A DNA stretch of 64,000 bases from an uncultured Flavobacteriaceae bacterium (GTDB taxonomy: Bacteria; Bacteroidota; Bacteroidia; Flavobacteriales; Flavobacteriaceae): NCBI GenBank assembly GCA_913020295.1, contig CAJWAA010000010.1, forward strand, positions 1-64,000. Direction: 5' to 3'. Position 1 is the first letter of the stretch. Every line of letters begins with the position of its first letter. The notes under the pieces are model-generated. The model worked only from the letters and a program-made list of their open reading frames with translations, was not told the DNA's origin and did no database searches. Below are positions 17,610-26,793 of this stretch, in pieces. A program made the position numbers and the translations under genes.

Positions 17610-19268
17610 TTATCGACCAAATTTTCGAGTTCTCCAACGGTGAACCGATCCACCCAAAGCTAATAAAATCAACAATGGTGTTATTAAGAGTGATGTTTTT
17701 AAAAGACCGGAAATTTGTTTGACTTTTTGGAAATCCAGTTGGGGAAGAAATACTGTTTTGTTTTGTAAATGTAGTAGTTTTTTATTACCCATGAGATGGT
17801 GAATAGTTTTTTGGAGGAATACCTTGTTAGAGTAAAAATTATTGGTCCATTTGTCATAACCTAGCTCTAGAGGATTACCTTTATCTAATTGGTTTTCAGC
17901 AACTGAGCCACTGGAAAAAATGATCATTTGACTTTCACCCGTGATCTTTTTTTCTTTTAGTTCAACTGGTGGAATTCGGTTATCGAAGACTGAGCTGAAT
18001 TTTCCCTCAAGTAAAAGCCCCAGGGTTTGAGGTTTTTGGTCGAAAAGGTTAGGGTTTAATTTATCCGATGCTTCTTTTAGGGATAAACTCACTGGAGTTT
18101 GTATTGTTTGAGAAAAATTTGAACTGCTGATTAGAATTGTTTTTTTTAGTTGATTTTTCAGAGTATCTATGGTCGAGGAAAAAGGCATTAAAACATTCCC
18201 TGAGTGTTTCCCAAACAATTTTTCATATTTAGGTATTGCTAATGGGTAGTATGGCCAGGGATAAGGGATGTATTGTGTCTTTCGGTCGGTACCGGTGGCC
18301 AAAACTACCGGCGCGCAGTATAAGTCTTTGACCAAGTTATTTTTTAATCTGAATCCATACTTAAAAAATGCATTATCCATATTGAGTGTTCTTTTCACCG
18401 CTATGGTCATACCGGTCGGATTGAACAAACTATCCTGATTTACGGCTACAGTATTGATGGCCCACCATTGTTTACCTCCATGCATAAGGTGTTGATCTAA
18501 AAGGTATTTTTCTTTTTCGCTAAAGGATTCCGTGGGATTAGAAACTAAGAGCAATTTAAAACGCTTGATATTTTCAAGGGTTTTTTCGGGGTAGTTTTCA
18601 AGGGCCTTGAGATCGAAAGAAGCCAACTGATAATAGGGGTGTAAACTACGCATAAAATCTGTTATTCTTGTTGACTTGGAGGAACCATGTGAGGTCAATA
18701 CACCAATAGTAGGTTTTAGTTTTTGTGTTATTTTATGTAAAGCATCAAAAAAATGAAATTCCAATTGAGCGATTGAGCGGTTGATCTTTTGTTGCTCATT
18801 ATCCCCCAAAATTTTTTCTAACAAAGGAATCCTATGAGTTTTTCTTCCATCATTGATCATTGCCCAAGGGAAAACGATTGTTTGCTCCATGGCTTGGTTT
18901 TGTTCAGACATAATATACTCGGGGATCATCCCGAACTGCGTCATTTCTCCAATCAATTCATCTTTACTACCTGCCCCTTTAAAAGGATCGATATAGCTGA
19001 CCACTAATTTATCTGTATGTTCTTCCATTACTTTGATTAAGGTAATGATCTCTCTATGCAATCGGTGGTAATCTGCGGGGAGTTTACCTGTCAAAAAAAT
19101 ATCGATTTTTAGGGGTTGCTCCAGGCTTTTCAAAAGGGTTTTAGTATTTTCATTTAGGCTAAAGCGTCCGTCTTGAGTCATGTCCCAACGCAATCCAATT
19201 CCTTGCGACAGAAGTATCAACAACAGGGGAATGGCTAAATTTTTAAACCAATTTGACTTTTCTCTCAA
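17610..19268 (-). CDS. gldG: Gliding-motility ABC transporter auxiliary protein GldG
   Basis: 552 residues, with an N-terminal membrane helix (LAIPLLLILLSQGI), a long periplasmic part containing the substrate-binding-like domain (QPLKIDIFLTGKLPADY..., LKPTIGVLTSHGSS, FKLLLVSNPTESFSEKEK) and a C-terminal helix (SLLITPLLILLALGGSV). GldG acts with GldF and the ATPase GldA; the complex is required for gliding in Flavobacterium johnsoniae but its cargo is unknown. The start is TTG at 19268, which overlaps the gldF stop as TTGA, indicating translational coupling. gldA is not in the window. Confidence 0.92.
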   Translation of the reverse strand: MREKSNWFKNLAIPLLLILLSQGIGLRWDMTQDGRFSLNENTKTLLKSLEQPLKIDIFLTGKLPADYHRLHREIITLIKVMEEHTDKLVVSYIDPFKGAGSKDELIGEMTQFGMIPEYIMSEQNQAMEQTIVFPWAMINDGRKTHRIPLLEKILGDNEQQKINRSIAQLEFHFFDALHKITQKLKPTIGVLTSHGSSKSTRITDFMRSLHPYYQLASFDLKALENYPEKTLENIKRFKLLLVSNPTESFSEKEKYLLDQHLMHGGKQWWAINTVAVNQDSLFNPTGMTIAVKRTLNMDNAFFKYGFRLKNNLVKDLYCAPVVLATGTDRKTQYIPYPWPYYPLAIPKYEKLFGKHSGNVLMPFSSTIDTLKNQLKKTILISSSNFSQTIQTPVSLSLKEASDKLNPNLFDQKPQTLGLLLEGKFSSVFDNRIPPVELKEKKITGESQMIIFSSGSVAENQLDKGNPLELGYDKWTNNFYSNKVFLQKTIHHLMGNKKLLHLQNKTVFLPQLDFQKVKQISGLLKTSLLITPLLILLALGGSVHRWRTRKFGR

Positions 19269-20005
19269 ACCGCTTTATTTTTGATTTTATACAATTTCCA
19301 TTTACTAAGGTATAGAAGGATATAATTTAAACCTATAAAATATATTAGGTCTTTGAGGCTAATTACACCTTGTCGAAGGCTGAGGTAATGGTCAAAAATA
19401 CCCATAGCGTTGAAAAATCGATATAGCTCTTGTTGTTGCATCAAGTCTGCGATGCCTTTCCAAAGGTAGAATTGAACAAAGCAAACCAATAGAGCCAACA
19501 TAAAAGCAGAGGCTTGACTTTTAGTCATTAAGGACGATAAAATCCCAAGAGAAACAAAACTCGCACCTACGCAAAACAAGCCCCAATAAGCAGTAAAAGC
19601 ACTGCCCCAATCGATGGAGTTGTCCTCTAACTTTAAATTGTCGATTGCAAAAAAGTAGACCACCGTGGGGAATAAGGCTATTAAAACCAGCATCAAGTTC
19701 GCAATATATTTTCCCAAGATGATCTGCCATAAACTTAAAGGTTTTGTCAACAGTAATTCCAATGTTCCCAGACGTTTTTCATCGGTAAAACTCCGCATAC
19801 AAAGTGCGGGAACAATTAATATAAATAACCAAGGGGCAAGCACAAAAAATCCATTAAGATCTGCGAAACCTGCTTTGAGTAAATTGAAATCAGTATCTAA
19901 AAACCACAAAAACAGGTTTGATAATGTAAGGAAAAAAAATAAGGTCAGGTAGCCCAAAGGCGTACTAAAAAAAACAAACCATTCTCGTTTGACTAATGCC
20001 CACAT
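19265..20005 (-). CDS. gldF: Gliding-motility ABC transporter permease GldF
   Basis: 246 residues with six predicted membrane helices, beginning MWALVKREWFVFFSTPLGYL and including the ABC-2 permease signature CMRSFTDEKRLGTLELLLTKPLS. The frame is open to a TTG at 20014, but the ATG at 20005, one base after the upstream stop, gives the usual family start. It lies between the SAM hydrolase gene and gldG in one operon and is needed, with GldA and GldG, for surface gliding. Confidence 0.93.
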   Translation of the reverse strand: MWALVKREWFVFFSTPLGYLTLFFFLTLSNLFLWFLDTDFNLLKAGFADLNGFFVLAPWLFILIVPALCMRSFTDEKRLGTLELLLTKPLSLWQIILGKYIANLMLVLIALFPTVVYFFAIDNLKLEDNSIDWGSAFTAYWGLFCVGASFVSLGILSSLMTKSQASAFMLALLVCFVQFYLWKGIADLMQQQELYRFFNAMGIFDHYLSLRQGVISLKDLIYFIGLNYILLYLSKWKLYKIKNKAV

Positions 20006-20006
20006 A

Positions 20007-20837
20007 TTATTCAAATTTTATTGTTATGGATTCTCTGTACTCTAAACCAAAAAGAGATTGTGCACTGCCTACTGTTTGGCTATTGCTTTTGTATATAGCC
20101 AATTCCAGGTGATCGGCATCGTTGAAAAGAGCTATCTTTTTTCCATCTTCCTCTCTTTTCTCCTTGGATATGTTGTAGTCGATTGCATCGCTATATGTCT
20201 CATAGACCTCTCTAAATTTTACATTTCGAGCAAAAATGGTGAATGGTCTGGATTTTCCTACTTCATTAAAAAATTTACGAGTTATGTTAGTGATTACATT
20301 ACCATAATTATCTATATAAATCACTGCCCCCAAAATTTGATCACCAGTATTATTAACCACCGGTCTGAGTTCTTTGATCTCTTTGATTTGATCTATTTTT
20401 TTGCCTACGACATCCAGGCTACCTTTTCGAGAGAGGTGTGCCGCAACCCATACAAATGCCTCTAGGATTGGATAGTTAGTAGGCATTTGGTCATGGATAT
20501 TGATTGCTACGACCTTATCGGCTTTAAAATCCCCTTTAACCATTGCAAAAATTCCGTTGTCTGCCCCTATGAAATAATGCCCGTCAAAATACATTATAAG
20601 GTGCTGGTTTTCAGGGGTTTTTTCGGATTCAACGCCAATGATATGAATACTGCCCTTAGGAAAAGTTTTATAGGCATTTCTAAGTATATAAGCCGCTTCG
20701 GTGGAGTTGTATGGGGTAATTTCATGGCTAATGTCAACAATTTGAGGGTTTTCTACAGTACTAAGAATCGCACCTTTTACCGCTGCTACAGCGTAATCTT
20801 TATTTCCAAAATCGGTCATTAAAGTTACTATTGGCAT
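20007..20837 (-). CDS. S-adenosyl-L-methionine hydrolase (adenosine-forming), DUF62 family
   Basis: 276 residues. The N-terminus MPIVTLMTDFGNKDYAVAAV holds the conserved Asp of the SAM site; VDISHEITPYN, FIGADNGIFA and the C-terminal NITR (about 180) and FNDADHLELAIYKSN are family marks. Characterised bacterial members split SAM into adenosine and methionine using water, and lack the extra loop of the fluorinases and chlorinases, so halogenase activity is not expected. It is the first gene before gldF and gldG, an order I recall from other flavobacteria; the reason for the link is not known. Confidence 0.88.
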   Translation of the reverse strand: MPIVTLMTDFGNKDYAVAAVKGAILSTVENPQIVDISHEITPYNSTEAAYILRNAYKTFPKGSIHIIGVESEKTPENQHLIMYFDGHYFIGADNGIFAMVKGDFKADKVVAINIHDQMPTNYPILEAFVWVAAHLSRKGSLDVVGKKIDQIKEIKELRPVVNNTGDQILGAVIYIDNYGNVITNITRKFFNEVGKSRPFTIFARNVKFREVYETYSDAIDYNISKEKREEDGKKIALFNDADHLELAIYKSNSQTVGSAQSLFGLEYRESITIKFE

Positions 20838-20918
20838 AGGAATTTAGTGAATAAAATTATTTAATTTTGAAACTATATATTAATCAGACAAAATTAATTT
20901 TTTTTAATTGACTATCAT

Positions 20919-21872
20919 TTGAACGAAATAAAAATTGAACTTTCTGAGGTTAATCCTCAGGAATTTTTCGGGCAGCAAAATATCAATATTGTAAAATTAA
21001 GGCACTATTATCCCAAACTTAAGATTGTAGCCAGAGGGGCTACGCTCATGGCCTTTGGTGAAGAAGTTATCTTGGAGGAATTTCAAAGGCGTGTAAACAT
21101 GTTAATCACACATTTTGGGAAATACAATCACCTAAATGAAGAGACCATAGAACATATCGTTACTGCATTTGACCCTTCGGACTTTGATCCCATCTCACAT
21201 GAGGAAAATTTTATTCTCCACGGTGTTGGTGGCAAAATCATCAAAGCTCAAAGTCACAATCAACAGTTGTTGGTAGAAGCAGCAAAAAAAAACGACATGA
21301 TTTTTGCTATTGGTCCCGCCGGTACCGGAAAAACATACACCGGAGTTGCACTGGCAGTAAAAGCACTCAAGGATAAACAAGTCAAAAGGATAATTCTAAC
21401 TCGACCGGCAGTGGAAGCCGGAGAGAACTTGGGTTTCTTGCCCGGTGATTTCAAAGAAAAGCTTGATCCCTACATGCAACCTCTTTACGATGCTTTGATG
21501 GACATGATTCCACAAGAAAAACTAAATAGTCACATAGAAAGTGGTACCATTCAGATAGCTCCATTGGCTTATATGCGTGGACGAACTTTGGACAATGCAT
21601 TTGTCATATTGGATGAGGGACAAAATACCACCCATGCCCAAATGAAGATGTTTTTGACTCGAATGGGGCGTAATGCCAAATTTATTGTTACCGGGGATCC
21701 AGGCCAGATCGACTTGCCCCGAAGAGTAATCTCAGGACTGAAAGAAGCTCTTTTGATCCTAAAAGAAACACAAGGTATCAGTATCATTACCCTTGCCGAA
21801 AAAGATGTAATCCGTCATTCATTAGTTAAAAAAGTAATTGAGGCTTACAGAAGAATAGAACACCACAATTGA
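20919..21872 (+). CDS. PhoH-like ATPase
   Basis: 317 residues: a KH-like N-terminal part ([22 protein letters not shown]) and a P-loop ATPase domain with Walker [12 protein letters not shown] near 133 and Walker [13 protein letters not shown] near 228, then [10 protein letters not shown]. PhoH proteins are linked to RNA metabolism, often next to the endonuclease gene ybeY; ybeY is not adjacent here. The start codon is TTG (20919), chosen because the family begins MNE-I-I-L at this point. The stop overlaps the TTG start of purC. Confidence 0.9.
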   Translation: MNEIKIELSEVNPQEFFGQQNINIVKLRHYYPKLKIVARGATLMAFGEEVILEEFQRRVNMLITHFGKYNHLNEETIEHIVTAFDPSDFDPISHEENFILHGVGGKIIKAQSHNQQLLVEAAKKNDMIFAIGPAGTGKTYTGVALAVKALKDKQVKRIILTRPAVEAGENLGFLPGDFKEKLDPYMQPLYDALMDMIPQEKLNSHIESGTIQIAPLAYMRGRTLDNAFVILDEGQNTTHAQMKMFLTRMGRNAKFIVTGDPGQIDLPRRVISGLKEALLILKETQGISIITLAEKDVIRHSLVKKVIEAYRRIEHHN

Positions 21873-22831
21873 CTACAAGCTTGAACCATAGCCTAAACCA
21901 TTGCGATTTTCATTTTCCCGGTCAGTTGTCCCACTACAAGGGCAAAGTCAGAGAGGTATACCAACTTGAGAACAATTTACTAGTCATGGTTGCCTCAGAT
22001 CGGTTGTCGGCTTTTGACATCATAATGCCCAAAGGAATTCCATTCAAAGGACAAATTCTTAACCAGATCGCCACTAAAATGATGTTTGCTACGAATGACA
22101 TTGTTCCAAATTGGCTCACTGCCACTCCTGATCCTAATGTGTCAATTGGCGAATGTTGTGATCCATTTAAGGTAGAAATGGTTATCCGGGGTTATCTTTC
22201 CGGTCATGCTGCCAGAGAATATAAAGTGGGGAAAAGAAGTTTATGTGGGGTAGATATGCCTGAGGGAATGATCGAAAATGACGCTTTTCCTACCCCTATC
22301 ATTACCCCTTCCACCAAAGCTGATGAGGGACACGACCAGGATATTTCCAGGGAGGCCATTATAGAACAAGGTATTGTATGTGAAGCCGACTACCTGAAAT
22401 TGGAGCAATACACTCGGGCTCTTTTTCAAAGGGGAACCGAAATTGCCCAAAAAAGAGATTTGATTTTGGTGGATACTAAATATGAATTCGGTAAAAATAT
22501 CCATGGTGAAATTGTTTTAATTGATGAGATTCACACCCCGGATTCTTCTCGATATTTTTATGCAGATGGCTATGCAGAACGCCAAGCCCATGCAGTTCCA
22601 CAAAAACAATTATCTAAGGAATTTGTTAGACAGTGGCTGATCTCCAAAGGTTTTCAAGGTCTTGATGGGCAGGAAGTTCCTTTTATGTCTGACAAATACA
22701 TTAATTCCGTTTCTGATCGTTATATAGAGTTGTATGAAAACATTACCGGTGTAAGTTTTGTTAAGGCAGATACCTCGAATATGATCCAGCGTATTGAGAG
22801 GAATGTTTTGGATTTTTTAAATGAAGTGTGA
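21869..22831 (+). CDS. purC: SAICAR synthase (phosphoribosylaminoimidazole-succinocarboxamide synthase)
   Basis: Joins aspartate to CAIR in de novo purine synthesis. 320 residues, the longer Bacteroidota/yeast-like form. Motifs are [20 protein letters not shown] at the ATP-binding strand, [38 protein letters not shown] and [12 protein letters not shown]. It starts with TTG at 21869, sharing the bases TTGA with the phoH stop, so the two are probably coupled. Nothing regulatory is visible between them. Confidence 0.95.
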   Translation: MTTSLNHSLNHCDFHFPGQLSHYKGKVREVYQLENNLLVMVASDRLSAFDIIMPKGIPFKGQILNQIATKMMFATNDIVPNWLTATPDPNVSIGECCDPFKVEMVIRGYLSGHAAREYKVGKRSLCGVDMPEGMIENDAFPTPIITPSTKADEGHDQDISREAIIEQGIVCEADYLKLEQYTRALFQRGTEIAQKRDLILVDTKYEFGKNIHGEIVLIDEIHTPDSSRYFYADGYAERQAHAVPQKQLSKEFVRQWLISKGFQGLDGQEVPFMSDKYINSVSDRYIELYENITGVSFVKADTSNMIQRIERNVLDFLNEV

Positions 22832-22953
22832 TTCACCTTTTAGAATAAAAATATTTTTTTGATAAAGATTTGGAATTTATGTTTTATGTATCTAAAATTT
22901 ATACTATAAATTTACTCATCAATTAAATATATAATTGGAAGTGAAATGAAAGA

Positions 22954-23865
22954 TTAGCTTATGGACTCAATACAATCTAAAGCAATTTTAATAGCTTTTA
23001 CTGGGACATCCATAGGAATCACGTGGGTATTTAGTTGGTTGAACCAGGTTATTTGGCGTTTGGCATAGCGCCGTGTATTTTTTTGTATTTCTGAGATGGT
23101 TTCTTCTCGGGAGTATTTTCCTTCAAAATGATCAAACCATTCGCGATAGCCAACAGTTTGTAGAGCGGGAAGGTTTTTATAGCTATAAAGACGTTGGGCC
23201 TCCCTCTCCAGTCCATCTTTTACCATTAGTTCCACTCGCTGATTGATGTCGTTATAGAGCTTGTTACGTGGTAACTGTAATAGCAGGATTTGGGAGCCAA
23301 AAGTTCTTTGTCTGTTTGATTGACCCAAAAATGAGGAATAAGGTTTTTTTGTGGCTTCAAATACTTCTAAAGCTCTAATGAGTCTTCTAGGATTTTTTAA
23401 ATCAACCATTTTGTAATAATCAGGATCTTTTTCTTTTAACAACTTTTGGAGGCTATCTAAACCATTTTTTTGGTAGAGTAATTTTACCTTAGATACAGAA
23501 TCTGGTTCGATTTCGGGGAATTTATCCATGCCGTCCATCAGCGCTTTAGCATAAAGACCCGAGCCGCCAACCATGATTACATAATCATGTTTTTTGAATA
23601 GCTGTTCCAAGAGATTTAGCCCTTCCTTTTCAAATCTCCACGCATCAAAACTTTGGTGAATGCTTTTGGATTGGATAAAGTGGTGCGGTATGCTGGCTCT
23701 ATCCTCTTCATTGGGAACAGCTGTGCCTATTGTCATTTCTCGATAACACTGTCGGGCATCGCAAGAAATTATTTCCGTCTGAAGTTCCTTTGCCATAGAA
23801 ATGCTCAAGGCGGTTTTCCCTACACCTGTTGGTCCTGCAATATATAACAGCCGTTTATTCGACAT
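22954..23865 (-). CDS. miaA: tRNA dimethylallyltransferase
   Basis: Adds the dimethylallyl group to N6 of A37 in tRNAs reading UNN codons. 303 residues from this start. P-loop GPTGVGKTALS (residues 11-21), ISCDARQCYREMTIGTA, the catalytic region GGSGLYAKAL, and the tRNA-binding QKNTRRYAKRQITWF near 270 are all present. The frame runs back to 23904, but the ATG at 23865 gives the normal N-terminus and an 11-base overlap with the channel gene (ATGTCGAATAA), suggesting coupling. It is the last gene of a minus-strand run from yggS. Confidence 0.94.
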   Translation of the reverse strand: MSNKRLLYIAGPTGVGKTALSISMAKELQTEIISCDARQCYREMTIGTAVPNEEDRASIPHHFIQSKSIHQSFDAWRFEKEGLNLLEQLFKKHDYVIMVGGSGLYAKALMDGMDKFPEIEPDSVSKVKLLYQKNGLDSLQKLLKEKDPDYYKMVDLKNPRRLIRALEVFEATKKPYSSFLGQSNRQRTFGSQILLLQLPRNKLYNDINQRVELMVKDGLEREAQRLYSYKNLPALQTVGYREWFDHFEGKYSREETISEIQKNTRRYAKRQITWFNQLNTHVIPMDVPVKAIKIALDCIESIS

Positions 23866-24676
23866 CGTTGAGGATTTCACCGCATTGGTGGCAATATATG
23901 GCATTGTCTTTGTGTTGGGTGGTCATGCAGTGGGGGCAAGCTTGGGTATTGTGGTCGATGTTAAAGGCCTGAGATGTTAATTCTGCCGAGACAATACCAG
24001 TGGGTACGGCAATTATTCCATAGCCCAAGACCATAATGACTGAGGCGATGAATTGACCTAAGGGACTTGAGGGGGCAATATCACCATAACCCACAGTCGT
24101 CAGCGTTACAATACACCAATAGATGCTGCGGGGGATGCTGGTAAAACCACTCTCGTCGTCCTCGACCATATACATAATTGTGCCAAATATTACACACAAT
24201 ACTACAACGCCAAACATGAAGACTGCTATTTTGGTTTTGCTTCTATCTATTGCTTTCACTAAGCTATTGGATTCCCCAACAAAGTGAGTAAGTTTGAAAA
24301 TTCTAAAAACTCGAAGTAATCGAATTGCTCTAAGAGCCAAGAGGGACTGGGTACCCACAAAAAATAATGAAATATACTTAGGAATAATGGAGACAAAATC
24401 GATAATACCGTAGGGACTGAAAATATATTTGAAGGGTTTGTTTATTGAAATAATCCGCAATAAGTACTCTACACTAAAGATTGTCGTGATGATCCATTCG
24501 GCAACATTGAGTTGGTTGTGGTATTTTTTGTCTATCCAATCGATACTTTCCAAGGCGACCAATAAGACACTAGATAGAATAAAAATGAGTAAAATTACAT
24601 CAAACACTTTACCCCCACGGGTATCGGCTTCGTATATGATTTCGTGTAAACTATGTTTGAAACTCTTACAAGGCAA
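23855..24676 (-). CDS. Voltage-gated-type potassium channel with C-terminal zinc ribbon
   Basis: 273 residues with six membrane helices. S4 carries regularly spaced arginines (ALRAIRLLRVFRIFKLTHF, about 128-146), and the pore loop holds the K+ selectivity sequence TLTTVGYGDIAP near 200. After S6 the protein ends in a small zinc ribbon: CPHC, 12 residues later CHQC (about 251-270). Upstream, ALESIDWIDKKY marks the S1-S2 region of the ion-transport family. The start is TTG at 24676; no ATG is available near. The ligand or partner of the zinc ribbon is unknown. Confidence 0.87.
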   Translation of the reverse strand: MPCKSFKHSLHEIIYEADTRGGKVFDVILLIFILSSVLLVALESIDWIDKKYHNQLNVAEWIITTIFSVEYLLRIISINKPFKYIFSPYGIIDFVSIIPKYISLFFVGTQSLLALRAIRLLRVFRIFKLTHFVGESNSLVKAIDRSKTKIAVFMFGVVVLCVIFGTIMYMVEDDESGFTSIPRSIYWCIVTLTTVGYGDIAPSSPLGQFIASVIMVLGYGIIAVPTGIVSAELTSQAFNIDHNTQACPHCMTTQHKDNAIYCHQCGEILNDVE

Positions 24677-24686
24677 TGTATCGATA

Positions 24687-26069
24687 TTATGAGGAGCTTA
24701 GCTCGGTTTCTATCAAAGGTATTAATTTTCTGTATTTGTTATGTTTGATGTGGGATAGGATTAGGGCACGACAATCTGTGTTGTCTTCAATGGGGATAAT
24801 CCGGTTGTGGATTTTTTTCTTGCAGTTTATTTGGTGATTAAGTTCATAAAAACCATAACCTTTAAAGGACTGATCTTCGATGTAAACAAAGCTGTACTCT
24901 CCTTCTTTTCTTCCACTTTCTATCATTAAAAAATCGTCGTGGGGATATTTTTTTTTGTAGATTAGCTGGAGTAGTCTTTCGTTATAGGTTTGAGGCGATT
25001 CATCACACAAACAAGCGCCTTTGCATTGATTGTTTTTGTAACCATAACAGGCTCCATCTGAATCTTTGAGGGAAGAATGTTTGTGACAGAATTGGTGAGT
25101 TTTCATCCACTTCAACATGATGTTCTTTGCTACTTGCCCGTTTCTAAACACTGCAATGTAATCATTGTGATTACGAACTTGCTCTAATACCAGTTGGTGA
25201 TAATCGCTTTTTCGATCGATACGTATTCCCATCGGGTAAAGACGATAACGACCGTCTTTGTTAATCTGGGGTTGGTTTTTCTTGATTTCATGTTGCTCTT
25301 TCAAAAGTGCTATGAGTTCACTACCGGTGGTTTCAAAATTAATCTTATGAAGTTTTTTTTGAATTTTTTGGGATTTGCGATCATTAGCAGTGAGGTGAGC
25401 TCTTACCCGCTTTTGAATATTTTTACTTTTACCTATATAAATGATATCACCAACTGCATTGTGAAGATAGTAGACACCTGTAGCAGGGGGCAATTGTTCG
25501 ATGACAGAAAGGTATTTGGAAGGTACCTGATGAGTGTGAATTGCTTTGATTTGTGATTTTAGGATCTGTTTGCTGCTGTCTTTTTCAAGAAGTAATTCAA
25601 AGAGCTTGACCGTAGCCAATGCATCGCCATGGGCACGATGACGGTCACTGATGGGTATGCCAAGCGAGCGTGACAGCTTTCCCAACTTGTAGGACTCCAG
25701 ATCGGGCAGTAGTACTTGAGACAGACTCACTGTACATATAGAGTCTCGCTCGAAGCTGAATCCTAAACGCTTGAATTCGGTTCTGAGTATACGGTAATCA
25801 AAATCGGCATTGTGAGCCACAATAAGACAATTTTCAGTGATTTCGATAATTCGTTTTGCCACTTCAAAAAAGCGTGGCGCATTGCGCAGCATTTTGGCAT
25901 TGATTCCGGTGAGTTTTTCTACAAATGGCTGAATGGTTCTTTCTGGATTGACCAAAGTGATGAATTGATCCGTCACATTCCGGCCATTGTGACGATAAAT
26001 GGCTATTTCTGTTATTCCTTCCTCATTGTACTTTCCTCCTGTAGTTTCAATGTCTAATATGGCGTACAT
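24687..26069 (-). CDS. DEDDh exonuclease / GIY-YIG nuclease fusion
   Basis: 460 residues. Residues 1-170 are a DnaQ-like 3'-5' exonuclease (LDIETTGG with Asp6 and Glu8, VAHNADFDYRIL, HRAHGDALATV). Residues of about 195-280 are a GIY-YIG nuclease domain of the UvrC/Cho type (TGVYYLHNAVGDIIYIGKSK, then RVRAHL). The remainder contains a Cys-rich insertion (CYGYKNNQCKGACLCDES). Similar fusions exist in Bacteroidota and Actinobacteria, and the best-known GIY-YIG relative, Cho, incises damaged DNA. A repair role is likely but unproven. It lies three bases after yggS. Confidence 0.88.
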   Translation of the reverse strand: MYAILDIETTGGKYNEEGITEIAIYRHNGRNVTDQFITLVNPERTIQPFVEKLTGINAKMLRNAPRFFEVAKRIIEITENCLIVAHNADFDYRILRTEFKRLGFSFERDSICTVSLSQVLLPDLESYKLGKLSRSLGIPISDRHRAHGDALATVKLFELLLEKDSSKQILKSQIKAIHTHQVPSKYLSVIEQLPPATGVYYLHNAVGDIIYIGKSKNIQKRVRAHLTANDRKSQKIQKKLHKINFETTGSELIALLKEQHEIKKNQPQINKDGRYRLYPMGIRIDRKSDYHQLVLEQVRNHNDYIAVFRNGQVAKNIMLKWMKTHQFCHKHSSLKDSDGACYGYKNNQCKGACLCDESPQTYNERLLQLIYKKKYPHDDFLMIESGRKEGEYSFVYIEDQSFKGYGFYELNHQINCKKKIHNRIIPIEDNTDCRALILSHIKHNKYRKLIPLIETELSSS

Positions 26070-26071
26070 AA

Positions 26072-26722
26072 TCAGTAGTTTCTTAGACCAAAAATTTTAC
26101 TCCCCACGCGGATCATATTGCTCCCTTTTTTGATAGCGATGGGGTAATCCTCACTCATGCCCATAGAGATGATTTCAAGGGGAACGTTTTGATGTATCAA
26201 TTGATCGTATAGTGTTTTGAGTATCTCAAATTCCTTGGCAATTTGGCTCTGATCATTAGTTAATGTTGCCATTCCCATCAGTCCTACGATTTTAGTGCTC
26301 TGCAGGCTTTTTGCCATTTCAATAGCTTCATGACATGCCTCTATCGACAGTCCAAATTTGCTTTCTTCCTCGGCAATGCGGATTTGAAGTAGACAATCAA
26401 TTACACGGTTGTTTCTTAGAGCTTGTTTGTCGATTTCCTTTAATAATTTTTGACTGTCTACCCCATGAATAAGGCTAACGTAAGGTGCCATATACTTGAC
26501 TTTGTTGGACTGTACATGACCAATCATATGCCATTGAATGTCTTTGGGAAGTTCTTCATACTTGCGGCTCATCTCTTGAATCTTGTTTTCCCCAAAAACC
26601 CTTTGACCAGCATTATAAGCTTGCATTATCTCCTCATTAGATTTAGTTTTGGATACCGCTACCAGTTTTACCGTGGCGGGTATTTCTTCGAGCAATAACT
26701 CAATATTTTTTGTTATATCCAT
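26072..26722 (-). CDS. yggS: YggS-family PLP homeostasis protein
   Basis: 216 residues, a single TIM-barrel PLP-binding protein related to the N-terminal domain of alanine racemase. The PLP lysine lies in VKLVAVSKTKSNEEI near 24. FGENKIQEMSRKYEEL, WHMIGHVQSNKVKYM and SMGMSEDYPIAIKKGSNMIRVGSKIFG are family signatures. It binds PLP and controls its free level; no catalytic activity is established. First gene of the run yggS, exonuclease fusion, channel, miaA. Confidence 0.94.
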   Translation of the reverse strand: MDITKNIELLLEEIPATVKLVAVSKTKSNEEIMQAYNAGQRVFGENKIQEMSRKYEELPKDIQWHMIGHVQSNKVKYMAPYVSLIHGVDSQKLLKEIDKQALRNNRVIDCLLQIRIAEEESKFGLSIEACHEAIEMAKSLQSTKIVGLMGMATLTNDQSQIAKEFEILKTLYDQLIHQNVPLEIISMGMSEDYPIAIKKGSNMIRVGSKIFGLRNY

Positions 26723-26793
26723 TGTAATGATCTACGGTTTTGCGATAACAAAGAACAAAAAATTAACTTTAAATTAAGCCTTATTTCAGGCAT

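Noticed and set aside
20007-20837. SAM-dependent fluorinase or chlorinase
   Set aside because: The sequence fits the common SAM hydrolase branch, without the inserted loop that marks halogenating members.
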